From the NCBI RefSeq assembly GCF_000275845.1, contig NW_006766883.1:1883163-1947162 (forward strand): a DNA stretch of 64,000 nt, written 5' to 3'. Position 1 is the first letter of the stretch; the number at the start of each line of letters is the position of its first letter. A program made the translations under genes and the position numbers. This document shows positions 33,457 to 44,780 of the stretch, piece by piece. The stretch comes from Dichomitus squalens LYAD-421 SS1 (lineage: Eukaryota; Basidiomycota; Agaricomycetes; Polyporales; Polyporaceae). A model generated the notes under the pieces. That model did not search any database. It was not told where the DNA came from and saw only the letters and a program-made list of their open reading frames with translations.

Positions 33457-34439
33457 TCAAGCGATGATGCACTTGGAGCCCTTGTTGCCCTTCTTGGTAG
33501 GCTGGGGGGGAGGGTTCACTGGAGGGCGCGGGCTGTCAGAGATCCGAGTACACGGATACCAAGGAAGGCAGCAACTCACAAACAGCGCGGATAGCCTCGT
33601 CGAACACGGTCTTGAGACCTTTCTGGGTGAGAGCAGAGCATTCCAAGTACTTCACGGCACCAATGTCCCTCGCCATCTGGACACCCTGCGAGTACTGAAT
33701 AGGCGCCATCCGACTGTGGCAACGTGAATACCGATCCTCGGACTCGCCACACATGCGGTACGTACCGGTCCCTCAACTTTTCGATAGTGGCGGGATCTTC
33801 GCGCAAATCGAGCTTCGTGCCAACCAAGACTATGGACGTTGACGGGGCGTGGTGTGAAATCTCCGGGTACCACTTGAAACGATCAAGCGAGGCAGGTCAG
33901 CATCAGGCAACGGGTTTCAAGACTGCGCCGCACGCACCTTAGTTCGCACGTTCTCGAAACTAGGGGGGCTAACCAGGGAGAAGCAGATGAGGAACACATC
34001 CGTCTGGGGGTAGGACAACGGGCGGAGACGATCGTAATCCTCCTGACCGGCGGTATCCCAGAGGCCGAGGGATATGGTCTTGCCGTCGACCATAACATTC
34101 GCCGAGTAGTTATCGAATACTTCCCATGGTCCTTGTCAAAGTGGGGCCTTGCGAGGCACGAAGGCGACTCACCAGTGGGGATGTACTCTCCCTGTTGGTC
34201 CAGGTCAGCAGGCGTCCGACTGAGCAGCTAGGGCAATTACGCACCGGGAAGGCATTGGTAGTGTACGAGATGAGAAGACACGTCTGCGCCCGCCAGTCAA
34301 TAAGCTACAAAGCCTTGCCGCGCCCTCTCAGAAAAGCACTTGCCTTTCCCACCGCACCATCTCCTACAACAACACCTGACTGCGTGTCAGCACTAGGGAC
34401 TGCAGACCCAATGACGGGCTCACATTTAATGGCCTGCAT
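33457..34439 (-). CDS. RAC1: Rac1-type Rho family small GTPase
   Basis: Membrane-anchored GTP switch for polarised growth and actin. Eight exons: 34424-34439, 34344-34375, 34245-34283, 34173-34191, 33938-34119, 33766-33872, 33580-33713, 33457-33518; 196 residues. P-loop [12 protein letters not shown] (Gly12, Lys16, Thr17), switch [14 protein letters not shown], switch [19 protein letters not shown], base-specificity motifs GTKLDLR and CSALT, a Rho insert ([12 protein letters not shown]), a polybasic tail (KKGNKGSK) and a CaaX box CIIA, predicting geranylgeranylation. The intron immediately after Lys16 (34284-34343) begins GCAAGT and is a GC-AG intron. The first exon is only 16 nt. It lies in the same 8-kb block as a RhoGEF. 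Confidence 0.95.
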
Positions 34440-35408
34440 TCTGTGTGATCAGGGGTCGTCTAAGGAGTCGCTCGTGTCAAGGAGGAGGTAATGTCTTGCA
34501 GGTTGTCGTGGGTGGTAGGAACGCCGAAGAGGAGATGCGGATAGGCGGCAAGTAACAACGCGGTGTGACAACGCGCGGCGTGAGATAGGGTGTGTAGAAG
34601 GATGAGATTGCGGAACAGGGAATTACCTGGACTGGATACAGGAGCGTTAGAAGACAAGGCGAAAGTGTGCTGTAGGAGAGAGGTGACAGGAGGGAAGAGG
34701 TCAGGAGGAAAGATTGGTGTGTAGGCTGTACTGATGGCCTCGACGATGTTGGTTCTACGCCAAAGAGACCGTATCCGAAATCATCATCCCAGCTTTCTCA
34801 CGTCTCTCCGTCCGTCTTTGCTCATCCTTCTCATCCTTCGCCATTCATAAAGTCTGAATTTTGCCTCAATGGGCCCTCTTTCAGGGGGCCACGTTGCGCA
34901 GCGCAGCAGGAGGACTCTGAAGCGTCGGTCATGATTGCGGCTGAGGCCCCCATGAGCGCCGACAAGACGATGGTTCGATCGGATGTTCCTGTTGATGGAG
35001 CATTCGTATGAGGTTAGATTTAAACGACATCTGACTCTCAGTCCATGTCCCATCTCCGGATAAGGTCTTTGCAGAGCCACCTCAGCTGCTCGTGCGTTGT
35101 GCGATATGTTTTGCGAGTGGTCGCCGAGCCGTTATCAGATCCATTAAGCAGCACTACCGTTATGCCGCGCTCAACTATGTTCTCCCAGGAGAACTGTTGC
35201 CGGGATATGCCCGTTCGCTGCCCGATGTCTTTCCCGTTGCGTTCTTCGCACGGACGCCGGGTCCACAGCAGACGCGTTCAGCGATGACATCAATCCCAAG
35301 CGTACATACTTAGACAGATCGACGTAACGACGTCCTTGCCATTCTACGTTGGGCTCTTACTCCCAGACTCCTCAACACCCCGTCGACTGCAAGCAACGAA
35401 TCGACACC
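34440..35408. promoter_or_regulatory. Divergent intergenic region, Rac1 and SHB17-like genes
   Basis: About 970 bases between opposed starts; both promoters are here. A 73-codon frame at 35092-35313 (plus) has a somewhat protein-like stretch (KQHYRYAALNYVLPGE) but no partner exons or recognisable family; not called. Confidence 0.45.
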
Positions 35409-36504
35409 ATGTCGCGTCCTATGCCACGCCTGTTCCTCATTCGCCATGGTTCGCTGCCGCATTGCGACGTTGTTCGGAGTTGCTTGCTGACCGTAGCCTT
35501 CAGGTCAGACAGAGTGGTCCATCAACGGGTCAGTAGCGCAAGGATACGGTGTCGAGCATTCTTCTGACTGATGCCAACAGTCGCCATGTTCGTCGAGTCT
35601 CAACTTTTTGCAGGATGAACCCTGCCTGACATGCCCGAAATTCAGACCGGTCGCTCGGATATTCCTTTGACGCCTCAGGGTGAGATAGAAGCCGCCGAGC
35701 AGGCCAAGATCCTCGTCGGTGAAGGCAGTCAGTGTCGTGATTGTTTGTGCACGCTAGAATTGCACTCAATCTGATGACGTAGGAATCATTGATCCCAAGA
35801 ATATATGCACGGTATTCGTTTCACCCAGGATTCGCGCACACAGGACATTCCATCTTCTGTTCGAGCACCTGCCTGAGATACCGCACCATGTCATCACCGA
35901 GGAAGTCAGGGAGTGGGACTACGGTGAATACGAAGGGCTTTTGTCGTCGGAGATAAAGGAAAGACAGCCAGGCTGGGTCATCTGGAAGGACGGGTCAGTG
36001 ATCCTTCCAAACGACACTCCAATCCAATCTAAGGCCCAACCCTCCTTCTAGTTGCCCAGGTGGTGAAAGTGTAGAGGATATGTGCCTTCGGGTGGACACC
36101 ATGATAGGCAAGGTGTGAATCAAGCTGTCTCCTCTGTGAAGATCGCCAAAAGTATCGCACGCAGGTTCGGGAACACCATCGTCTCTGGAAAGAGGAGGGC
36201 AAGGGTTCTCGCGATGTAGTCATCGTCGCGCATGGTCACTTCAACAGGTGCATGATCGCGCGCTGGATCGGCTTCGAGCTGTCCTTGGGTGCGTCACTTT
36301 TGTGTACAGTTTACGTTGCGCTTATCCGAATCTGCCTGGTAGGAACGCACTTCAATGTGGAGCCCGCTGGGGTGAGTAACTCCGAAAACATTGTTACACG
36401 CCTCCTCACCTGTGGTGTTCTAGGTTGCGATCCTTGGGTACAATCATAACAACCTGGCGGAGCCAGCGTTGAACGGGCTGAATCTATACGCCAAGCCCGT
36501 TTGA
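35409..36504 (+). CDS. Histidine phosphatase, SHB17-like sedoheptulose/sugar bisphosphatase
   Basis: Phosphoglycerate-mutase-fold phosphatase; closest in pattern to yeast Shb17, which makes sedoheptulose 7-phosphate for riboneogenesis. Nine exons: 35409-35448, 35504-35528, 35581-35587 (7 nt), 35646-35727, 35783-35993, 36052-36112, 36165-36288, 36343-36371, 36424-36504; 219 residues. Catalytic RHGQTEWS near residues 12-19, then NGRHTGRSDIPLT, where Arg-His comes from the 7-nt exon. VSPRIRAHRT follows, then the acid Glu in EWDYGEYEG and the second His in VIVAHGHFNR. Introns around the tiny exon are 52 and 58 nt with normal ends. Cytosolic by lack of signals. Confidence 0.88.
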
Positions 36505-36792
36505 TATAACCATTACTTGAATTCTGTAGAGGGCAGTCTCAGTGCCATCAATGTATAGATGTCGTGGATTGTTCGCAAAGTCCATAGCGGCGAAGGTCAT
36601 TTTGAGTACTAGTAATCATGGCTCGGGATGGGAAAGGCTCGGAGGGAACGCGCCAGCGCGACGCGTCGGTATGCGCGCGCGCTATTGTTCCCTTGACGCT
36701 CCCGGTTCTATCACAAACTCCCACCTGCGGTGATCCCACCCGCTCCTGTGCATCGCGCACAGTCTTTGTTTACTCTTACTGGCTCTGCTCTA

Positions 36793-39700
36793 ATGGCTGA
36801 AGTTGAAGCTGCGGCATCTCCGCCTCCGCCGCAGGAGGAGGAGATTCTATCTGAGGGATCTGGCCCCGTGGACGCGCACCTGGAGACGGATGGAGAACAT
36901 GAGGCGACTGACGTGGAAGCTGCCTCCGAGCCTGAGCATGCCGAAAGCGTGGCTGAGGAAACCCCCGTAGAGAATGGTGATAACGGCGAGACTGCCGAGA
37001 ATGGCACCCACGAGGAGAACGACGCTCCTGTCGACGACATGCCTAAGGAAAACGCCAAGGAGGCCTCGCCGCCGGCGACTCCGTCCAAGAAGATTACCGC
37101 GAAATCCTCAATCTCCGTCAAACCTCCTCCGGCTGGGAAAGCGGGCGGCCCCCCCACTCCCTTGGTGAAGAAGGTGTGTTGTCGTTAATATACCTTGGTG
37201 CACCAGGCTATCTTCGTTCACCATGCATGCATGCTCAACGCGACTGCTGCCTTCCTTGCGGCCCCTCACGCAAACACCTGTAGATCATCAACTCGGGCAC
37301 GTTTGGGTCTGGCACAGTCAAGCCCGCACCCACGGCGACCAAGGCCACGGCTGCCCCCGCTGCAGCGAAGCCCACTAGCAGTGCTGCGACCACTCTCAAG
37401 AAAACCGCCAGCACCAGTGGTACCTCCGCGACCAAGCCCACTCCTGCTGCCTCTGCCGCTGCCAAACACACTACCACCGCCTCGAAAGCCATGCCGCCGC
37501 CGCCCGTCCCGAACCGCCGTCAGTCCCTCGCGCCCAAGGCATCCGTGCCCGCCGCGAAGGCGCCGACCCCTGCTGCGACTGCTACCAAAGCAGCGCCTCC
37601 CGCTCCTGGCCGTTCCAATACGATGTCTGTTAGGCCCGCTCCTAGGGCTTCCATCGCGTCCCCCGAGGCTGGCGCCGCTGCTTCTGCGCTGAAGTCGTCG
37701 ACGACTGCCAGACCCCGCGCATCGGTGTCGGAGGGCGTTAAGCGGACCATGTCTGGAGCCAAGCCCGCCACCTCTGGTGCCTCCACGCCTCGACCGCCGA
37801 GCACCGCTTCGGTGAAGGGAAGGACTCCGGGAGCCGCATCTATCTCCTCTATCAAAGAAGTTCGCGATGACAGCAAAGCTGTTGCTGAGCTCCAGGCGAA
37901 GGTATGCGTCGTGCTCTCTCTGCCGTTGGGAGGCCTCCCTGACAGTCGTGCAGCTGGATGATGCCAACAGTACCATCGGCTCGAAGACGGAGGCCGTCTC
38001 GGAGCTTCAAAGCGAGATCGAGAGCCTGAAGTCTTCGCTCCAAGTTGCTCAGTCGGATATTGAGGAGAAGACCGCCGCACTGACTGCCTTGGAGGAGGCG
38101 AAGGCGAAGGCTGAAGTAGAGCTTGCTGCTCTCCGAGCAACTTTGGAGGACTTGCAGTCCAATTCGTCCGATGACTCGTCGAAGCTCGCTGCCGTTCTTC
38201 TCGAGGTGCGTTTGAAGGTACTTGCTTGCAAGGTACGGTCTTTCTGACCTGACGGATCAGCTCGAGGAGTCCAAGGCTGCTGCCATCGCTCAATCCGAAC
38301 TCGTAGCCAAGCTGAACGCTCAGCTGGAGGCTCTGCAGGAAGAAGTCAATGCGGCCAAGGCCAACCTTGAGGCTCTGCGTGCTTCCTCCGTCGAAGCCTC
38401 CGCGACCGCTTCCGCAGCCGCCGAGGCTGAGCACGCTGCGCTTCTGAAGGCCCAGGCCGACTTAGAAGCTATCAAGGCCGAGACCGAGGCTTTGAAGGGT
38501 GCTCAGAGCGAAACCCTTGCTGCCGCGGAGGCCAAGATCAAGGAGCTCGAGGAGAAGGCCGCCACAGCCGACTCGCTCACAGCTCAGATCGCCGAGCTGA
38601 AGACGGAAAACGAGGAGAAGGCGAACAAGGTCTCAGAGCTCGAGGTCGAGGTCTTGGAGCTCAAGGAGGAGCAGGAGACTTCTGGCGAGGACCACTCGAA
38701 GACTCTCGCTCGTCTCAAGTCACTCGAGGAGGAGCTCGCAGCCTCTGCCGCGGCTGTTCAGAACGCTCTCGAGGACGTACAGGCCAAGGAGGCCGAACAC
38801 GCGAGGCAGACCGAGGAGACGGCCAAGGCTCACCAGGAGCGCATCGAGAAGGCTGCTGCGGAGCACGCTGAGCTTCAGAGCCAGCTTGCTGCGCTCCAGG
38901 CTGAGTTGGCGCAGGCGATCGAGGCGAATGAGAAGGCAAAAGCAGATACTCAAGCCCTCATTGAGAAGCACCAAGACGAGCTTGCCGAAGCTGAGAAGCT
39001 GCGCCAGGAGGCTGAGACGAAGCTTCATGAGGAGATCGCTAGAATCACTGCCGATCTTGAGGTACGTCTGTTTTGTTCCTACCGCGTCGTTTGTTCTCAC
39101 GCTGTGTCGCAGAGCCAAGAGTCTAAATACAACGCGAAGGTCGATGCTGTCAAGTCTGAGCACGATCAGCTTCTACAGGAAGCCTTTGAGAGAGCTAAGG
39201 TGCGCTGATGTCGACCTCCATATGCAACCAGTAGCACGGCCTCATCACCGGATTGTATAGAACGAGGCTGGCGATATCCACAGTCAGGACCTCCAGAAGC
39301 TGCGTGCCGAATCTCAGGCCGCGATTGAGCAACTTCGCTCCTCGCACCAGGTCACAATTGACGAGTTGAAGACAGAGCACCAGGCGGCTCTCGAGAGCCA
39401 GGTCAAAGCTCTTGAGAAGCAGCTTTCGTCTCAGGCTCTCGAGCTTAAGGCCACGCAGGAAGACCTTACCAAGGCGAAGGCCAACGCTGCCGCGGTTACA
39501 CAGGAGCTTGAGAACGTCAAAGCTCAGCTAAAGGAGGCCCGTTCACTGGTCGCAGCCTTGGATAAGAGCGATAAGGACGAGGTCATCGCGCAGCTCAACC
39601 GCGACCTCTCAAACCTTCGCGAGGACCACGCCGCCCTGAATGAGATGTTCCAGGCGACTAAGGGCTCTCTAGGCGAGATGGCCGATAACCACGTGAAGGA

Positions 39701-40511
39701 GCTGGAGGAGGCGGCCAAGGGCCGCGCAGAAGAGGTCACCAGACTTCGCACTGCCCACCATGAGGAAGTTTCCGCACTTGCGAGCGAAAAGGCACAGCTT
39801 CTCACGAGGCTGCAGGACCTCGAGGGGGAGCTTGCTACCGTCAAGGCTGCTCTTTCCGCAGGAGAACCTGCCACGCCTCAGAAGACAAACGGTAGCGCAC
39901 ACCACCGGTCCGCTAGTATCTCTCGCGAGGATCTCCAGCGACTGCACGAGGCACACAACGCGAAGCTTCACGACGTCCAGGCGGAATACGATCGCGCCTT
40001 GCGTGCCGTGCGGGAGGAGCTCGAGATTGCGCGTGTGAAGGCGGATGAATTGCAGCAGGAGGTGGCGCGTAAGATGATGGAGATCCAGTACCTTGAGCAA
40101 GACCAGGAAGAGAACCAGGACCAGATCACACGGTACGTCAAAGTTTTTGGCTGGAAGAGTTTCGTTGGTGCGATGTTCACGCTGGCCGTGATCTATGGAC
40201 TTTTTTGACTTATGATATTTTTGCCTATCTGCTATTCATATTTGCTGTCGTTGCATATCCCCTACACTCTCTTTCATGCGCTACATCATACTCTCATTTA
40301 TACCCTGCACATATGTATCGCCATCCTCACTCGCATTCACCGAATCTGCATCGCAATCATTTGTCGCGTCTTCTCTTCTACCTTATCACCGCTCGGACGA
40401 CTATTAAATACTCATTTATCGCTCCTTCCCTCCGCAATGCGGCTTCATTCTAGATTGAACGAGGATCTCGAGCAGCTCCGGGAGCAGCTGAAAGCCAAGG
40501 AGGACGCCTAA
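36793..40511 (+). CDS. Long coiled-coil protein with Ala/Pro-rich N-terminus
   Basis: Not assigned to a named family. Exons 36793-37173, 37284-37901, 37954-38205, 38261-39061, 39113-39199, 39261-40132, 40454-40511; 1022 residues. Residues 1-130 are acidic and Pro-rich, and 130-320 are Ala/Thr/Pro/Lys-rich and disordered, ending in SISSIKEVRDDSK. Almost everything after about residue 325 is heptad-repeat coiled coil with Glu/Lys/Ala/Leu and few breaks; a short Ser/His linker (KTNGSAHHRSASISREDL) precedes the last helix. This architecture suits a cytoskeletal, kinetochore or Golgi tether. The last intron is 321 nt, unusually long; reading into it instead gives a short hydrophobic tail ending at 40208 (see findings). 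The start ATG has a good context after a GC-rich leader. Confidence 0.8.
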
Positions 40512-41188
40512 TGGCCACATATCGCTCACCTCATGGATCCCGCATGGACGACGCACGCATCCGGGACCAAAGCCGCAATCTTCTGTTCCAACCTTCTCCA
40601 ACTGGAATCCTCCCCAAATCCTCGCCGTTGCCGACCGTCTGGAATCTCGTCGCTCTGTGCATGAGCGCTCAATGTACACCACGCCCATAACTCAAGTACA
40701 ACATCGGGTGGTATTTGGACTTCAAGCTCCACTTCGCTTTATCCAATTCTCCCAACTCTCGAACACCAACACGAGACCGTCTACTGGTTTCCTCCGTCTC
40801 ACATCGGTCGGCTCTTCCCTCACTGCTGCCGTCTCTCTCATCCCATATGTTACCCCGTTGCACTATACCCCTCCTACCCGCTATCACACACCCATGCCTG
40901 CTACGGATATCTTGCTAGTCTAAACTGTACTGTCGTTGTTGCTAATGAGAGGATTTGAGGTTGACGAGAATAAGACAGGCGTATAACAGGTGTCGTGTGA
41001 CCCCGACGAGTGCTCCTCGGTGGACATGTGTCGAGCGCCCCTAGTCATGTTCACAACGCCACAAATGCACGACAGCACAAGTGTAAATGGCAAGAGATCC
41101 CGACCTCAAATGCAATATGACCGAATTATACGACAATATATGTACTGGACTAGTTTATCATATCATAGCATGTAATCTGACTCCCGCA
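40512..41188. other. Convergent intergenic region (3' ends)
   Basis: 677 bases between stops of the coiled-coil and F-box genes. Pyrimidine-rich left part, then AT-richer. No gene seen. Confidence 0.5.
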
Positions 41189-42390
41189 TCAGGCCTTGCA
41201 AACGTGAACCATGCCCTTTCTGTCAAATGCTCCCAGACGTGCGCGGAGGATAGCCTCAACTTCGGCGAAGTCCTTGTGCACGCCCGGCCAAACGTTCACC
41301 TTGAACTTGAGCGTCCTGAGGCTACGGTACGCCTCCGAGGAGAAAATCGCAATTAGGCCATCCCAGTCGAGGGCGTCGATGCTGCCGAGCAACCGGATCT
41401 CGCACGAGACTGTGCGCAGCGCGGTGGCGTCGAGCGTGGCGAGGATGGACGTCACCCAAGGCAGGCTCGTGCTGAAGTGCACGGGGAAGATCAAAGTGAG
41501 GTCCTCGAGCGCGGCGCAGCCTCCCAGGGACATGTTGTCCGGCAGAATGATAGCTGTGAAACAGCCGCGGTCGTCAGCACATCTGCACGTCTGCATCATC
41601 ATCACCTTCTGGAAGGCCAGAAGACCGAGCACGCACTCTTATCGCCCGTGACGCTCCAGTCGAGAGAGAAGCTCCGGAGGGAAGGCCCGGCGAGCTTCAG
41701 GTACGCTCCGAGCAGGTCGGCCTCGCGCTCGGACGCGCAGCGGGCGGAGAGGCTGGCGAGCGACTCGTGGAAAGACGCCGCTTGGAGCCACTCGAACAGC
41801 TTCTCGGACTCCATCTCACGCCCGAGCTGAAGGCTCCGGAGTGTCGGGGTCGCGATTGGCGCGGGCACGCGCTCCTCGTCCTTCCAGGTCAGGCCGGACA
41901 TGGACAGCGAGACCAGCCGGGGGAAGCTGGAGACGAGGTCGACGACGTCCGCGAGCTCGGTGAACTGGCAGTAGGAGAGGGTGAGGGTGGACACGGAGGG
42001 GTGGGCGAGCCCGCGGATGTCGAGGAGGCATTTCAGGTCGAGGTGGGACAACGAGAGTGTCTGAAGGCTCGGGATGTGTGCGAATGCGAGGGGGAGCGTA
42101 TGTTGAACCGGCTCTTGGGTGGGCTGCTCTGCGGCAGGGATCGCGACCGTGTCGGCCAGCTTCTCGGCTGTGAGCTCGCGAACGTAAAGGCCAAGGCTTG
42201 GCGACTTGTCAAGCAAGCGCCGGAACGCTGTAGTGCTATTGGCCGTCTTGAGGGCGATGGTGCGGAAGAGGTGGAAGCGGGCAGTGGGCACCCATGCCTG
42301 GCAGGTCAATGCGCAAGCCTTCAAGGCTTTAGCATCGTTGTGGAGGAAGTCGATGATGTAGTCGGAGAGCTCGAACGGGATTCGGGCCAT
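41189..42390 (-). CDS. F-box protein with degenerate leucine-rich repeats
   Basis: Probable SCF ubiquitin ligase substrate receptor. Two exons, 41637-42390 and 41189-41553; 372 residues. The N-terminus matches a basidiomycete F-box (MARIPFELSDYIIDFLHNDAK, then LKACALTCQAWVPTARFHLFRTI). After about residue 60, leucine-rich units appear at roughly 25-residue spacing (LQTLSLSHLDL, VSTLTLSYC, LVSLSMSGLTW, LRSLQLGREM, LASLSARC, LRSFSLDWS, LEDLTLIFP). Such F-box/LRR genes are highly expanded and lineage-specific in Agaricomycetes, so substrate cannot be inferred. The 83-nt intron has GTGCGT and TTTCACAG ends. Third codon positions are very GC-rich. Confidence 0.88.
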
Positions 42391-43436
42391 GGTGGGCGAC
42401 TGGGAGGGTTAGACTCAGCTGTGCTTGAAGTCCGTAGCAAAGGAGCAAATCGACGTACCTCGTACTAGCACGGCGTTCGTAGAAAGCTGGTAAAGTACGC
42501 CAATGAGAGGATAGTAGATAGAGCAAGTGGCGATCAGACAGCAGGGAGTTCGAGCACTTTATAGAACCGCTCGGTCCGTTGAAGACGCACAGCGAAGAAA
42601 GTGCAGACTATCGCGCCAAGAGAGCGCTCCGCGTTGTGAATTTACGACATAGGACGTGCAGGGTGATCGAGGCGGGCACCATTGAGCGGTCAGCCGATCG
42701 GCTAACCACTGCAATCCTACCTGGAGCCCGCCACACACCATTTCAGGCAAGTGCAATATCACTCTGGACGAGCCTGGAGGCCCCGGCTGAGACCTGTTCA
42801 TGCTATGAGCCATGCATTGTCTGCGAGGATGCGAACAGTGACACGCCGAGGAGATGCGTTCGCGCCCGTACTTGGGACCGCCCGACGTTTCCGTAGGTGG
42901 CGGCGGCCTGTAAGTGGACCAGAGACGTCAGTGACATGTACTAGTAGTCATGTTTAGACCGCTGCGTACCTCCAGTGCATCATGTCGGGCGCATTCCACA
43001 GCGTCAGTGACAAAAGATGCGAACATCGGCCTGGCTAAACGGCTAAACCCAGTCTGCGAGCATTGCTCGTGCATTGCGCCCGAGATACACGGCCTCGGAG
43101 CGTTTCCGCGGATGAACGTGGTAATTCAGCGATCGGGAGCCCGCGGGCGGAAGGAGACACATCAGAGGCTGCCCGTGTTCCTACAGCTCTGTATACCTGG
43201 TCCGAGGACGGCCCCACGACAGGCGGGATGGATGGCACGCTGGCCCTGCGGGAGTCGTACCATGCGAGCCATCGTCCGAGCGGAAGGGTGCGCGTGTTTG
43301 CACCGGCCAAACAGCGTAACTTAGCCGCCCCCCGATAATTTGGGGCATTTCACCTGGGCCTCTTGTCCCTTCCCTCTCTTCTCTTTCCCCTGCCTCACCT
43401 TCGTTCCGTCTCGCCTCCTTTGCCCTTTCGTTCGCC
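42391..43436. promoter_or_regulatory. Divergent intergenic region, F-box and Yhm2 genes
   Basis: About 1.05 kb between opposed starts. The 100 bases before the Yhm2 ATG are pyrimidine-rich (cttgtcccttccctctc and similar), consistent with a highly expressed gene. No gene seen. Confidence 0.45.
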
Positions 43437-44765
43437 ATGGCCATCACGAAGGAACCCGGTCAGAAGGGCGTCAGCTGGTCAAACATCGCTGTCGGTGAGT
43501 GCAGACGCGTCCGTGGCATAATGTGCTGGCGCACGTGAATATTCATGTCTCACTTCCAGGTGCTATCATGAACATGGTATGTTATTGAGCTTTGAGGATG
43601 ACAAACTACAGGAGGCTGAAATACGCGTCGTGGATCCTCCTAACTGCGTGTAGTTCGTGAGTACTGCGACATCTTGCGATATTGGTGGATTTACTGACCG
43701 TACGTCCTCAGGAGGCAAGTCGGCCATATGGACAAGACTTGTGGAACCGAAATCACTTACACAGAGACTTAGGTCACGACTCTCGGTCAACCGCTCGAGG
43801 TCCTCAAGACCCAGATGGCTGCCAACCGGTCACAAACCATGTTCCAGGCTATCAAGACCGTATGGAGTCGGGGTGGAGTTGCCGGTTTCTACCAGGGTCT
43901 TATTCCATGGGTACGCTTCTTGCCGCAATGGAATAGCAACGCGCCCTTGGACTCACCAGAGGCGTACAGGCATGGATCGAGGCGTCAACGAAGGGTGCCG
44001 TTCTGCTCTTTACCGCCTCCGAGATCGAGACCACCGCGACCTCGGCGGGCATCAGCCCTGCTGTAGCCGGCCTCCTGGGCGGTATGGGTGGTGGTATCTT
44101 CCAAGCATATGCGACGATGGGTTTCTGCACGTGCATGAAGACTGCTGAGATCACCCGGCACAAGCAGGCGGCGGCTGGCATCAAGCCTCCGTCCACTTGG
44201 GCAGTCTTTGCCGACATTTACCGTCGGGAGGGTATTGCTGGCATCAACAAGGGTGTGAACGCCGTCGCTGTCCGGCAATGTACGAACTGGGGCTCTCGGT
44301 GAGCAGCACGGCCGCTTGTTTCAGCACCGGGGATATCTAACGCTTTGTGGCATCCAGCATGGGCTTCGCGCGTCTCGCGGAGGACAGCATCCGGAAATTC
44401 AAGGGCAAGGGCGAGGAGGAGAAGCTTTCGGCTCTCGAAAAGATCCTTTCTTCGTCGATTGGCGGTGCGCTCGCTACCTGGAATCAGCCGATCGAGGTTG
44501 TTCGGGTGGAGATGCAGTCAATGGCTAAGGGTGCGGAGCGGGGGGAGAAGAAGACGATCCTCAACACGCTCTCGTACATCTACAAGGAGAACGGGATCAA
44601 GGGTCTGTACCGTGGTGTCACTCCCCGGATAGGCCTTGGTATCTGGCAGACTGTGTGCATGGTCTCCTTCGCTGACTACGTCAAGCTCTGGTACGTCTGC
44701 CCGTCCGCTTCAGCTGTGTGAGTAGTACTGACGCAGCATGGTTGTACAGGGTCAAGGGCCAATGA
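43437..44765 (+). CDS. YHM2: Mitochondrial carrier Yhm2 (citrate/oxoglutarate carrier)
   Basis: Inner-membrane antiporter that exports citrate in exchange for 2-oxoglutarate and supplies cytosolic NADPH; yeast Yhm2 is also linked to mtDNA maintenance. Eight exons: 43437-43494, 43560-43576, 43654-43656, 43712-43714, 43773-43910, 43970-44298, 44358-44690, 44750-44765; 298 residues. Start [16 protein letters not shown], then [18 protein letters not shown] (first carrier signature), a Gly-rich second repeat ([18 protein letters not shown]) and the third repeat with [13 protein letters not shown] and [14 protein letters not shown]. Phe and Glu of the first signature come from two separate 3-nt exons, the second followed by a GCAAGT (GC-AG) donor. 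The stop is followed by five further in-frame TGA triplets. Confidence 0.92.
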
Positions 44766-44780
44766 TGATGATGATGATGA
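44763..44780 (+). repeat. (TGA)6 trinucleotide repeat at the Yhm2 stop
   Basis: Six tandem TGA triplets in the Yhm2 frame, the first being the stop codon. A microsatellite, possibly acting as a readthrough stopper. Confidence 0.9.

Noticed and set aside
35092..35313. 73-codon plus-strand frame with a protein-like segment
   Set aside because: No start context, no neighbouring exons, no known family; kept as promoter DNA.
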